Part shown: piece after piece, positions 1 through 6,128 of the stretch
Position numbering within the stretch: position 1 is the stretch's first letter
Layout of the letters: each line of letters opens with the position of its first letter
Origin: Bifidobacterium breve
Lineage (GTDB): Bacteria > Actinomycetota > Acidimicrobiia > Acidimicrobiales > Ilumatobacteraceae
Length of the DNA stretch: 9,338 nt
Reading direction: 5' to 3'
Assembly: GCA_945889575.1 (NCBI GenBank)
Contig: CAMDBY010000060.1
Coordinates: forward strand, 1 to 9,338
Program-made: the position numbers and the translations under genes
Notes under the pieces: model-generated
Database searches by the model: none
What the model saw: the letters and a program-made list of their open reading frames with translations, nothing else
What the model was told of the DNA's origin: nothing

Positions 1-195
1 AAACCCGGCAATAGCGCCGACATCAGACCCGCGCGCAAGGCCAGCAGATGCTGCAAGCAACACCATGACCTGCAGACATACGCCAAACGGTCGCATGTCA
101 TTAAATACTGTCGTTTGCAATGACAGCACCATCAACCCGACGAGAATCAGACGCGCATAACGATTCTCTGCAAACAACAACAGCCTCTGGATCAT
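1..195 (-). CDS. mreD: MreD, rod shape-determining membrane protein (N-terminal part, cut by window edge)
   Basis: This is the first 65 codons of a gene that continues past the left edge. The ATG lies at 195-193 and overlaps the mreC stop in an ATGA, which points to translational coupling. The visible protein begins MIQRLLLFAENRYARL, followed by a hydrophobic stretch (about residues 15-27), a short polar loop with FNDMRPFGV (about 35-43) and a second hydrophobic stretch (about 44-55). This fits MreD, a small integral membrane protein that works with MreB and MreC in the elongasome that positions lateral cell wall synthesis. Sequence identity in MreD is weak between phyla, so the call rests on membrane pattern plus its place after mreB and mreC. 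MreD usually has about 160 or more residues, so most of it is outside the window. Confidence 0.8.
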   Translation of the reverse strand, partial: MIQRLLLFAENRYARLILVGLMVLSLQTTVFNDMRPFGVCLQVMVLLAASAGLARGSDVGAIAGF

Positions 196-1316
196 GGCGT
201 GACAACTCGTTCAGAAGATGGTTGATACAACAAGATGCGAACAAAGTTCAGGTTCTTCAAGTTCGCCGCCAGCGTGACTTCAAGAATTGGTCCGAGCGTT
301 CCTGTTCTGTTCACTATGCGACTCACAGATCCAATGACAATGTCAGGAGGTGCAAGAGATGTTGCGCCACCTGCAGAGATGATTGGAGAACCAATACGTA
401 CCGCACCAAATCTGGGTTGATTTTCTACAAAGCGAACAATTGGGGTACGTGAGATTCCTCTGCCTTCTAAGGCTCCTGTCTCACGCAATGGAACGTCAAG
501 GCCTGGTGGCACCGTGATCTCTGAACTGGTTGATTTACCTGGCTGATTAGGCCCAACGTCTCCAACAGGAACCGTGACCTCACCTGGCAACGGCGCAAGT
601 GTTGATGAAGTTGCAATGGTGACTCCCGGTACAAAACCCGGAATACCCGTTGTTGTCGTAACTCGCGGCAATGTTGTCGTTGTCGTGGTTGAAGTTGTTG
701 TCGTGGTATCTCCAACTGGGGTTCCAGGAGCTGCCGTGGTTGTTGTTGTGGGAGCAGGGATATTCACAACTTTCACAGCCAATGAATAACCAGGATCTGT
801 CAGCAACATCACAACAGATCGCTTGTTGTAGACATCAGTGATTTTCCCGATCATTCCGGCAGCATTCAGAACCGGCATTCCAACTTTCAGACCACATTCT
901 GAACCACGGTTGATTTCAACCGTTTGTGTGAAGTTTGACGGAGATTGCCCCACTACTTGAGCAGTACACGAAGCAATTCCCGCCAGTGTGGGCAAACCAT
1001 TCAGAGACAACAATTCTTGAGCTTCACGCACGCTTGCAATGGCAGAGATAGTGGAGCCTTCGCTAAATGCAACGAGGTCGTTGAGGCGATGATTTTCTTT
1101 CACAACTTCGTTGTAATGAGTCATGCCATTCCATGCGTTTCCTATTGGACGAGTAACAACTTTTGTTGCGCTTTCAATCGGGCGGAACACAACACCAAAT
1201 GTTGATCGAGCAAAATTAATGACCGAGCTACCGCGCAGGTCCATTGTGATGAGAATCACAGAGGTAAGCGACAGCAGGAGAATTGCCCGACGACGCGTGA
1301 AGGATAAGTCCGCCAC
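192..1316 (-). CDS. mreC: MreC, cell-shape protein with Thr-rich insert
   Basis: The product is 374 residues. MreC is a bitopic membrane protein that links cytoplasmic MreB to periplasmic wall synthases. A basic N terminus (TRRR, 7-10) precedes one membrane segment (about 11-26), then a likely helical/coiled-coil region (about 65-105) with KENHRLNDLVAF. The beta domain begins with VVGQSPSNFTQTVEINRGSE (121-140) and MPVLNAAGMIGKITDV (147-162), and resumes at RETGALEGRG (278-287) through PDIVIGSVSRI and the final strands. Residues 185-277 separate these halves; they are rich in Thr, Pro, Gly and Val and absent from standard MreC. The start is GTG at 1316-1314: it is the only ATG/GTG/TTG after an in-frame TGA 42 nt upstream. 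No clear Shine-Dalgarno sequence is seen, and it lies 10 nt after the mreB stop, so reinitiation by ribosomes finishing mreB is plausible. The gene overlaps mreD by 4 nt. Confidence 0.9.
   Translation of the reverse strand: MADLSFTRRRAILLLSLTSVILITMDLRGSSVINFARSTFGVVFRPIESATKVVTRPIGNAWNGMTHYNEVVKENHRLNDLVAFSEGSTISAIASVREAQELLSLNGLPTLAGIASCTAQVVGQSPSNFTQTVEINRGSECGLKVGMPVLNAAGMIGKITDVYNKRSVVMLLTDPGYSLAVKVVNIPAPTTTTTAAPGTPVGDTTTTTSTTTTTTLPRVTTTTGIPGFVPGVTIATSSTLAPLPGEVTVPVGDVGPNQPGKSTSSEITVPPGLDVPLRETGALEGRGISRTPIVRFVENQPRFGAVRIGSPIISAGGATSLAPPDIVIGSVSRIVNRTGTLGPILEVTLAANLKNLNFVRILLYQPSSERVVTP
648..749 (-). repeat. Thr-codon low-complexity tract inside mreC
   Basis: These bases encode mreC residues 190-223, of which 21 of 34 are Thr, in runs of five, five, six and four separated by short Ala/Pro/Gly/Val pieces. 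On the plus strand it appears as repeated gtt/gtc/gtg triplets, which also create a meaningless poly-Val frame on that strand. The ACA/ACG/ACC/ACT mix means it is not a pure trinucleotide repeat, so slippage alone would not easily maintain it; selection for a Thr-rich linker is a reasonable inference. Confidence 0.9.
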
Positions 1317-1326
1317 GGGATTAGTA

Positions 1327-2367
1327 CTACTGCTGGTCGAGTCCTGGGAAGGACATCATTCCGCGCATCGCTTCGATATTCTCAAGCGCACGACCTGAAC
1401 CGATAGCGACCGCATACAACGGATCGGGGGCGATGTAACACGGCATTCCTGTTTCATGAGTGACGCGTTGCGTCATTCCGGACAGCAATGCTCCACCGCC
1501 AGACAGATAAATACCGCGGTCCATAATGTCTGCTGCCAATTCAGGTGGCGTGCGATCGAGAGTTGACTTCACAGCGTCAATGATTGCAGCAATTGGCTCT
1601 GCGATGGCGTCGCGAACATTGGTCGAAGTGATCTCAATAGTGCGAGGCAAGCCAGAAACCGTGTCTCGGCCACCTACATCTCCAGTGAGTTCTTGAGACA
1701 AAGGCCATGCGGAGGCCATTTGAATCTTTATTTCTTCTGCCGTGTTGATTCCGATATCCAAGGAATATTCAGCCCGCACATAAGCGACAATTGCTTCATC
1801 AAGTTCATCGCCTGCCACACGGACACTCTGAGCAACAACAATGCCACCAAGCGAAATCACTGCAACTTCAGTGGTTCCGCCACCAATGTCAACAATCATG
1901 TTTCCACTTGGCTCATGAACGGGAAGATCTGCACCAATCGCAGCCGCCATTGGTTCTTCAATGATGTGCACTGGACGACGAGCACCCGCATATTCAGCGG
2001 CATCTTGAACGGCGCGCTGTTCAACTCCGGTAATTCCTGATGGAACACAAATCACCATTCGTGGTTTGCTCCAACGACTAGTTGTGACACGCTGAATGAA
2101 ATAGCGCAGCATCTTTTCGCACACATCGAAATCGGCAATGACTCCATCTTTCAATGGACGAATCACTTCAATATGTTTCGGAGTACGTCCAAGCATTCGC
2201 TTTGCTTCCCAACCGACTGCAACAGGCTTTCCGTCGCGCATATCGATAGCAACCACAGAGGGCTCATTCAAAACAATTCCTTGACCGCGCACGTACACCA
2301 AGGTGTTGGCGGTGCCGAGGTCGATTGCAATGTCACGCCCCATCGACAAAGGATTATTCCGATTCAT
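1327..2367 (-). CDS. mreB: MreB, actin-like rod shape-determining ATPase
   Basis: The 346-residue protein is a full-length bacterial actin. MreB polymerises on ATP under the membrane and organises the peptidoglycan elongation machinery. Visible nucleotide-binding motifs are phosphate-1 DLGTANTLVY (16-25), phosphate-2 VDIGGGTTEVAV (159-170) and the adenosine motif YLSGGGALLSGM (287-298). Other family blocks include NEPSVVAID, RPLKDGVIADF (70-80) and EEPMAAAIGADLPV (137-150). The ATG at 2367 is preceded by AGGGAG at 2381-2376 with an 8-nt spacer, a good ribosome binding site. The internal Met9 would also give a normal MreB start but has no such site. mreC follows 10 nt after the stop. Mbl and other paralogues share these motifs, but the direct link to mreC and mreD supports mreB itself. 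Confidence 0.97.
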   Translation of the reverse strand: MNRNNPLSMGRDIAIDLGTANTLVYVRGQGIVLNEPSVVAIDMRDGKPVAVGWEAKRMLGRTPKHIEVIRPLKDGVIADFDVCEKMLRYFIQRVTTSRWSKPRMVICVPSGITGVEQRAVQDAAEYAGARRPVHIIEEPMAAAIGADLPVHEPSGNMIVDIGGGTTEVAVISLGGIVVAQSVRVAGDELDEAIVAYVRAEYSLDIGINTAEEIKIQMASAWPLSQELTGDVGGRDTVSGLPRTIEITSTNVRDAIAEPIAAIIDAVKSTLDRTPPELAADIMDRGIYLSGGGALLSGMTQRVTHETGMPCYIAPDPLYAVAIGSGRALENIEAMRGMMSFPGLDQQ

Positions 2368-2381
2368 AAAGAGATCTCCCT

Positions 2382-2405
2382 GAGTTGGCGTGGAAACGTC
2401 AACTC
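2382..2405 (-). promoter_or_regulatory. Possible hairpin in the ndk-mreB spacer
   Basis: An inverted repeat lies in the 63-nt gap before mreB. The outer arms are gagttg (2382-2387) and caactc (2400-2405), the inner arms cgt (2389-2391) and acg (2396-2398), with a four-base loop and one mismatch on the minus-strand RNA. It ends just upstream of the mreB Shine-Dalgarno sequence. No U-run follows directly, so it is not a canonical intrinsic terminator; it could be an RNA processing or stabilising element, or chance. Confidence 0.3.
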
Positions 2406-2430
2406 TGCAGAAATGCTAACTACCCGCGCC

Positions 2431-2841
2431 TTAGAGGGCGGGAAAGAAGATTCCGAGCTCGCGTGCGGCTGATTCGGCTGAATCGGAACCATGGACAAGG
2501 TTTTCAGTGAACAATGTGCCGTAGTCACCACGAATGGTGCCAAGGTCTGCTTTGCGTGGGTTTGTGGCGCCCATCATTGTGCGAACGATTTCCCATGTGT
2601 CTTCTGGACCTTCAATGGCAAGAGCAACAACGGGGCCACGGCCCATGAATGCAACAAGTTCTGCGTAGAACCCTTTGCCCACATGCTCTTCGTAATGACG
2701 GGCAAGAATGGCGGCATCAAGAGTGCGTAATTCCATCGCAGCAATACGCAGTCCCTTGTTCTCGAAACGAGACAAAATGGCCCCCACAAGACCGCGTTCA
2801 ACGGCGTCGGGCTTCAACAAAACAAGTGTGCGATCTGACAT
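2431..2841 (-). CDS. ndk: Nucleoside diphosphate kinase
   Basis: The 136-residue product has the usual length for Ndk. The enzyme transfers the gamma-phosphate of ATP to nucleoside diphosphates through a phosphohistidine and balances NTP and dNTP pools in the cytosol. The N terminus DRTLVLLKPDAVERGLVG (3-20) holds the conserved Lys10. The active-site block NLVHGSDSAESA (114-125) contains the catalytic His117. NPRKADLGTIRGDYG (94-108) supplies the Arg and Gly residues of the nucleotide pocket. The ATG at 2841 follows only a weak TAGGG, 3 nt upstream. The gene sits 51 nt after folC and 63 nt before mreB. In many Actinobacteria a small membrane-protein gene lies between folC and ndk, and it is absent here. 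The assignment is secure. Confidence 0.98.
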   Translation of the reverse strand: MSDRTLVLLKPDAVERGLVGAILSRFENKGLRIAAMELRTLDAAILARHYEEHVGKGFYAELVAFMGRGPVVALAIEGPEDTWEIVRTMMGATNPRKADLGTIRGDYGTLFTENLVHGSDSAESAARELGIFFPAL

Positions 2842-2892
2842 GCCCTACAGGCTACGCCAGGAGCGTTCGATTGCCCCCGAATCCAAGCCCTG

Positions 2893-4188
2893 TCAGGGCA
2901 AAACGCGACGGAGATGGGTTCTGGCAGCCCCAACGACATACAGAGAGCCAGCCACCAATATGGCGTCGTCGCTCGTTGCATCCGCCAAAGCGATGTCACA
3001 GGCCTTTTCCACTGTGTCAGCCACCACGACCTCTGAACATCCCATACCACGTGCCACATCGGCAATTTCGCGACCAGGGCGGGCACGGGGTGAAGGTGCC
3101 GTACAACAGATGACTAATTCGTACTCGTCAACCTTCAGGGCAGACAAGGTGTCGCTGATATCTCTTCCGCCTAATGCGCCAACAACAAGAATGCGGCGGC
3201 CGTGCGGATCAAAGTCTTCAAAAAATACACTGGAGCACACATCGGCACCTGCCGGGTTATGTGCACCATCAAGAATGACGAGAGGTTGATGACCAACAAC
3301 TTCAAAGCGGCCAGGCATTAATACTCCGGCTAAACCTTCTTGCACCGTCTCTGCATCTAATGCAGAACCAAAGAATGCTTCAACAGCAGCAATCGCCACC
3401 GCTGTGTTGTCGCCTTGATGCCAACCGTGAAGTGGCACAAACAGATCAAGATATTCAGCACGATGTGTACTGATGTGTACGGAACGACCACCTAACGCAA
3501 GATGATTATCGACAACATCGAACTGCTCACCTCTCACCAACATTTCTTCACATGGTTCAGCTGCAAATATTGAGCGAAGGTCTTCATTAACTTCGCCAAT
3601 GACCGCCACACAACCTGACTTAATAATGCCGGCTTTCTCTGTGGCGATATGTCCCAACGTTGGGCCTGCAAATTCAGTGTGATCTAGTGCAATATTTGTA
3701 ATGACTGCGACATCTGGGTTAACCACGTTTGTCGCATCCCAACGACCCAACATTCCCACTTCAATCACTGCAACTTCGATTGCATCATCAGAGAACCAAC
3801 GAAACGCAGCTGCAGTCATAATTTCAAAATATGATGGACGAACTGTGCCAATGCCTTCTGCATTCGCAACTGCTGCTACTGAATCAGCGAAATCAATCTC
3901 TGATATTGGTTCACCGTCCACTTGGATACGCTCTCGAACATTTTCGAGATGGGGACTTGAATACGTGCCCACCTTGAGACCGTGAGCCATTAACAGCCGG
4001 GTAATGATCTGCGATGTTGAACCTTTGCCATTTGTGCCGGTGACATGAATAACGCGAAAATCGTTTTGTGGATCGCCCAGCACTACAAGAAGTTCTTCAA
4101 TAGTTGCAGTTGACGGAGCATCAATGCGACCCGTCTTTTCATACGAGGCGTGCTCGTCGAGATACACAAGCGCTTCTTGATAATTCAT
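2893..4188 (-). CDS. folC: Folylpolyglutamate synthase / dihydrofolate synthase
   Basis: The 431-residue protein is a Mur-ligase-type ATP-dependent ligase that adds glutamate to dihydropteroate and/or extends the gamma-glutamyl tail of folates. The P-loop is GTNGKGST (51-58). Further family blocks are YSSPHLENVRERI (76-88), a variant of the EVGxGGRxDATN motif reading EVGMLGRWDATN (143-154), NIALDHTEFAGPT and ATEKAGIIK (165-190), HGWHQGDN (254-261) and DGAHNPAG (307-314), the last in the C-terminal glutamate-ligase domain. The Leu147 replacing a usual Gly may be a lineage trait. The ATG at 4188 lies 6 nt beyond the clpX stop, whose TAGGA also supplies a short Shine-Dalgarno sequence. Whether it has both synthase activities cannot be told from sequence alone. 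A tight dyad, gccct/agggc at 2887-2899, overlaps the stop codon but lacks a U-tract. Confidence 0.95.
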   Translation of the reverse strand: MNYQEALVYLDEHASYEKTGRIDAPSTATIEELLVVLGDPQNDFRVIHVTGTNGKGSTSQIITRLLMAHGLKVGTYSSPHLENVRERIQVDGEPISEIDFADSVAAVANAEGIGTVRPSYFEIMTAAAFRWFSDDAIEVAVIEVGMLGRWDATNVVNPDVAVITNIALDHTEFAGPTLGHIATEKAGIIKSGCVAVIGEVNEDLRSIFAAEPCEEMLVRGEQFDVVDNHLALGGRSVHISTHRAEYLDLFVPLHGWHQGDNTAVAIAAVEAFFGSALDAETVQEGLAGVLMPGRFEVVGHQPLVILDGAHNPAGADVCSSVFFEDFDPHGRRILVVGALGGRDISDTLSALKVDEYELVICCTAPSPRARPGREIADVARGMGCSEVVVADTVEKACDIALADATSDDAILVAGSLYVVGAARTHLRRVLP

Positions 4189-4194
4189 GCGGTC

Positions 4195-5478
4195 CTAGGA
4201 AGCTGCGCGGCGCTGACGAGGTGCTCGTGCAGCAGTCCTTGTCACAAGTTCAGGCATTGCTTTGTTCCTGACACAATCAGCATTAACGACAACGCGAGCA
4301 ATGTCTGTACGACCAGGCAATTCATACATTGCATCAAGCAATGTCTCTTCAAGGATGGAACGCAATCCGCGTGCACCAGTTCCACGAGTCATTGCAAGTT
4401 CTGCTATCGCTTCTAACGCTTCTGGCTCGATGTCTAATTCAATGTCATCGAACTCAAATAACTTCGCATACTGCTTCACGAGCGCATTTTTCGGCTCTGT
4501 AAGAATTTGCATAAGGGCTGGCTTGTCGAGCGCATGCACTGCACCCACCATGGGCAAACGACCAATGAACTCTGGAATCATTCCAAACTTCAACAAGTCC
4601 TCAGGAAGAACTTGCTCGAACAACTCGCCAGGGTCTTTGTCGGCTTTCGATGTCACTGTTGCGTGAAAGCCCATGCCCTTGTGACCGATGCGTTGTTCAA
4701 TAATCTGCTCGAGACCGGAAAACGCTCCACCACAGATGAACAGCACGTTAGTTGTATCGATCTGAATGAATTCTTGATGCGGGTGCTTACGGCCACCTTG
4801 TGGCGGTACAGATGCAACTGTGCCTTCAAGGATTTTCAGAAGAGCTTGTTGCACACCCTCACCAGAGACATCACGCGTAATGCTGGGGTTCTCAGCCTTG
4901 CGAGCAACCTTGTCAATCTCGTCGATGTACACAATGCCTTGTTCTGCACGCTTCACATCAAAATCTGCTGCTTGAAGAAGTTTGAGCAAGATGTTTTCAA
5001 CGTCTTCACCGACATATCCGGCTTCAGTGAGCGCCGTTGCATCAGCAACAGCGAATGGCACATTCAACATGCGAGCAAGAGTTTGGGCCAGGTGTGTTTT
5101 ACCGCAACCAGTTGGACCAAGAAGGAGAATATTGCTCTTTTGCAATTCCACTTCGTCGCGACGAATGCCGGTGTTCTGCTGCATGTATTGCAAGCGTCGA
5201 TAGTGATGGAATACGGCGACGGAAAGAACTTTCTTAGCGCGCTCTTGCCCAACTACGTATTCATCAAGAAATGTACGAGTCTCAATAGGAGTCGGAAGTA
5301 CATCAAGACGCACATCTGAGCGCTCGCCTACTTCTTCTTCGATGATCTCATTGCACAGTTCGATGCATTCATCACAGACATAGACACCAGGTCCTGCGAT
5401 GAGTTTCTTGACTTGCTTTTGGGACTTGCCGCAAAAGGAGCACTTCAAGAGTTCTCCTGTGTCACCAAACTTGGCCAC
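4195..5478 (-). CDS. clpX: ClpX, ATP-dependent unfoldase subunit of ClpXP
   Basis: The 427-residue protein is a full ClpX. ClpX hexamers recognise, unfold and thread substrates into ClpP. The N-terminal zinc-binding domain has Cys13, Cys16, Cys35 and Cys38. The AAA+ core shows Walker A GPTGCGKT (121-128), the pore-1 loop GYVG (154-157), Walker B IVYIDEIDK (182-190), pore-2 GRKH (229-232) and sensor-2 GARGLR (368-373). The ClpP-docking loop reads MGF (269-271), where E. coli has IGF. The C terminus ends in a basic, Arg/Ala-rich tail. The start is GTG at 5478; GAGGAGGG (5491-5484) with a 5-nt spacer is the best ribosome binding site in the window. It follows clpP by 23 nt, its expected partner. 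In related genomes valS often lies between clpX and folC; here folC starts 6 nt downstream. Confidence 0.98.
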   Translation of the reverse strand: MAKFGDTGELLKCSFCGKSQKQVKKLIAGPGVYVCDECIELCNEIIEEEVGERSDVRLDVLPTPIETRTFLDEYVVGQERAKKVLSVAVFHHYRRLQYMQQNTGIRRDEVELQKSNILLLGPTGCGKTHLAQTLARMLNVPFAVADATALTEAGYVGEDVENILLKLLQAADFDVKRAEQGIVYIDEIDKVARKAENPSITRDVSGEGVQQALLKILEGTVASVPPQGGRKHPHQEFIQIDTTNVLFICGGAFSGLEQIIEQRIGHKGMGFHATVTSKADKDPGELFEQVLPEDLLKFGMIPEFIGRLPMVGAVHALDKPALMQILTEPKNALVKQYAKLFEFDDIELDIEPEALEAIAELAMTRGTGARGLRSILEETLLDAMYELPGRTDIARVVVNADCVRNKAMPELVTRTAARAPRQRRAAS

Positions 5479-5501
5479 GAAGGCCCTCCTCGAACTATGT
5501 G

Positions 5502-6128
5502 TTAACGAATTGGACCGGAACGGTCCGTTAATTCGCGTGATGAAATCACACTGTCGATAATGCCATACTCGACGGCCTCATTGGCTTCAATTACGAAGTC
5601 ACGGTCTGTATCTGCATGAATTCTTTCCATGCTCTGGCCAGTGTGCTTGGCAAGAATCTCTTCCAGAAGGTCACGCATACGAAGGATTTCCTTTGCTGCG
5701 ATCTCCAAATCGGTCACCTGGCCGTAGCCGACCTGGCCATATGGCTGATGGAGAAGGACACGGCTATGAGGCAAAGCAAGACGCTTTCCCTTGGTGCCGG
5801 CGGCCAAAAGAACGGCGGCCGCCGAGGCAGCCTGACCGAGGCAAATGGTGGCAATGTCGTTCTTGATGAACTGCATCGTGTCGTAAATAGCAAACAATGA
5901 CGTGATGTCGCCGCCAGGGCTGTTGATGTAGATGTTGATATCGCGATCTGGGTTTTCGCTCTCCAAGTGAATCAGCTGTGCACAGATGAGGTTTGCCACG
6001 GTGTCATCGATAGGCATACCCAGAAAGATGATGTTCTCTTTCAACAACCGTGAGAACAGGTCAGAAGTTCGTTCACCCCTGCTGGTCTGCTCAGTAACGT
6101 TTGGTACGTAGTAATTCTGGAAGTTCAT
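5502..6128 (-). CDS. clpP: ClpP serine protease subunit (ClpP2-like)
   Basis: The 208-residue product is a complete ClpP, the barrel-shaped serine peptidase that degrades proteins delivered by ClpX or ClpC. The catalytic triad is Ser102 (in GQAASAAAVLLAAG), His127 (in RVLLHQP) and Asp177 (in DTDRDF). The oxyanion/strand motif YINSPGGDITS (67-77) and IYDTMQFI (81-88) are present. The region around the nucleophile matches actinobacterial ClpP2 rather than ClpP1, which has a GMAAS motif; this is from memory of the mycobacterial pair. The ATG at 6128 overlaps the tig stop (ATGA), and GAGGA lies 6 nt before it, inside the last codons of tig. Actinobacteria usually carry two adjacent clpP genes; only one is here. 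A strong hairpin covers its last codons. Confidence 0.96.
   Translation of the reverse strand: MNFQNYYVPNVTEQTSRGERTSDLFSRLLKENIIFLGMPIDDTVANLICAQLIHLESENPDRDINIYINSPGGDITSLFAIYDTMQFIKNDIATICLGQAASAAAVLLAAGTKGKRLALPHSRVLLHQPYGQVGYGQVTDLEIAAKEILRMRDLLEEILAKHTGQSMERIHADTDRDFVIEANEAVEYGIIDSVISSRELTDRSGPIR
5506..5535 (-). promoter_or_regulatory. Strong hairpin at the clpP 3' end, before clpX
   Basis: A perfect 6-bp inner stem, ggaccg (5512-5517) with cggtcc (5521-5526), has a three-base loop. It is extended by a perfect 6-bp outer stem, cgaatt (5506-5511) with aattcg (5530-5535), with only a three-base bulge (5527-5529). It covers the last codons of clpP, ending one base before the stop codon, and lies 15 nt before the clpX Shine-Dalgarno sequence. 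There is no U-tract, so full termination is unlikely. It may protect the upstream transcript, mark a processing site or set the clpP:clpX ratio. The role is inferred. Confidence 0.5.

Noticed and set aside
574..789. Plus-strand frame encoding poly-Val runs
   Set aside because: It is the reverse complement of the Thr-codon tract in mreC and has no independent support.
2887..2899. Inverted repeat gccct/agggc overlapping the folC stop, as a terminator
   Set aside because: The stem is only five pairs with a three-base loop, no U-tract follows, and ndk continues on the same strand 51 nt on.
2649..3289. Overlapping plus-strand frames of 154 and 193 codons across ndk and folC
   Set aside because: They are antisense to two secure genes, cross their boundary and show no family features, only Arg/Pro/Ser-rich text typical of shadow frames.
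3462..3480. Near-tandem repeat of a 10-base unit (gatgtgtact) within folC
   Set aside because: Fewer than two copies, within intact coding sequence; most likely chance from His/Thr/Val codons.
4507..5319. Long open frame (270 codons) on the plus strand, antisense to clpX
   Set aside because: It lies fully within clpX, whose motifs are all intact. Its product is rich in Cys, His and Phe with no domain pattern, so it is a shadow of clpX codon use.
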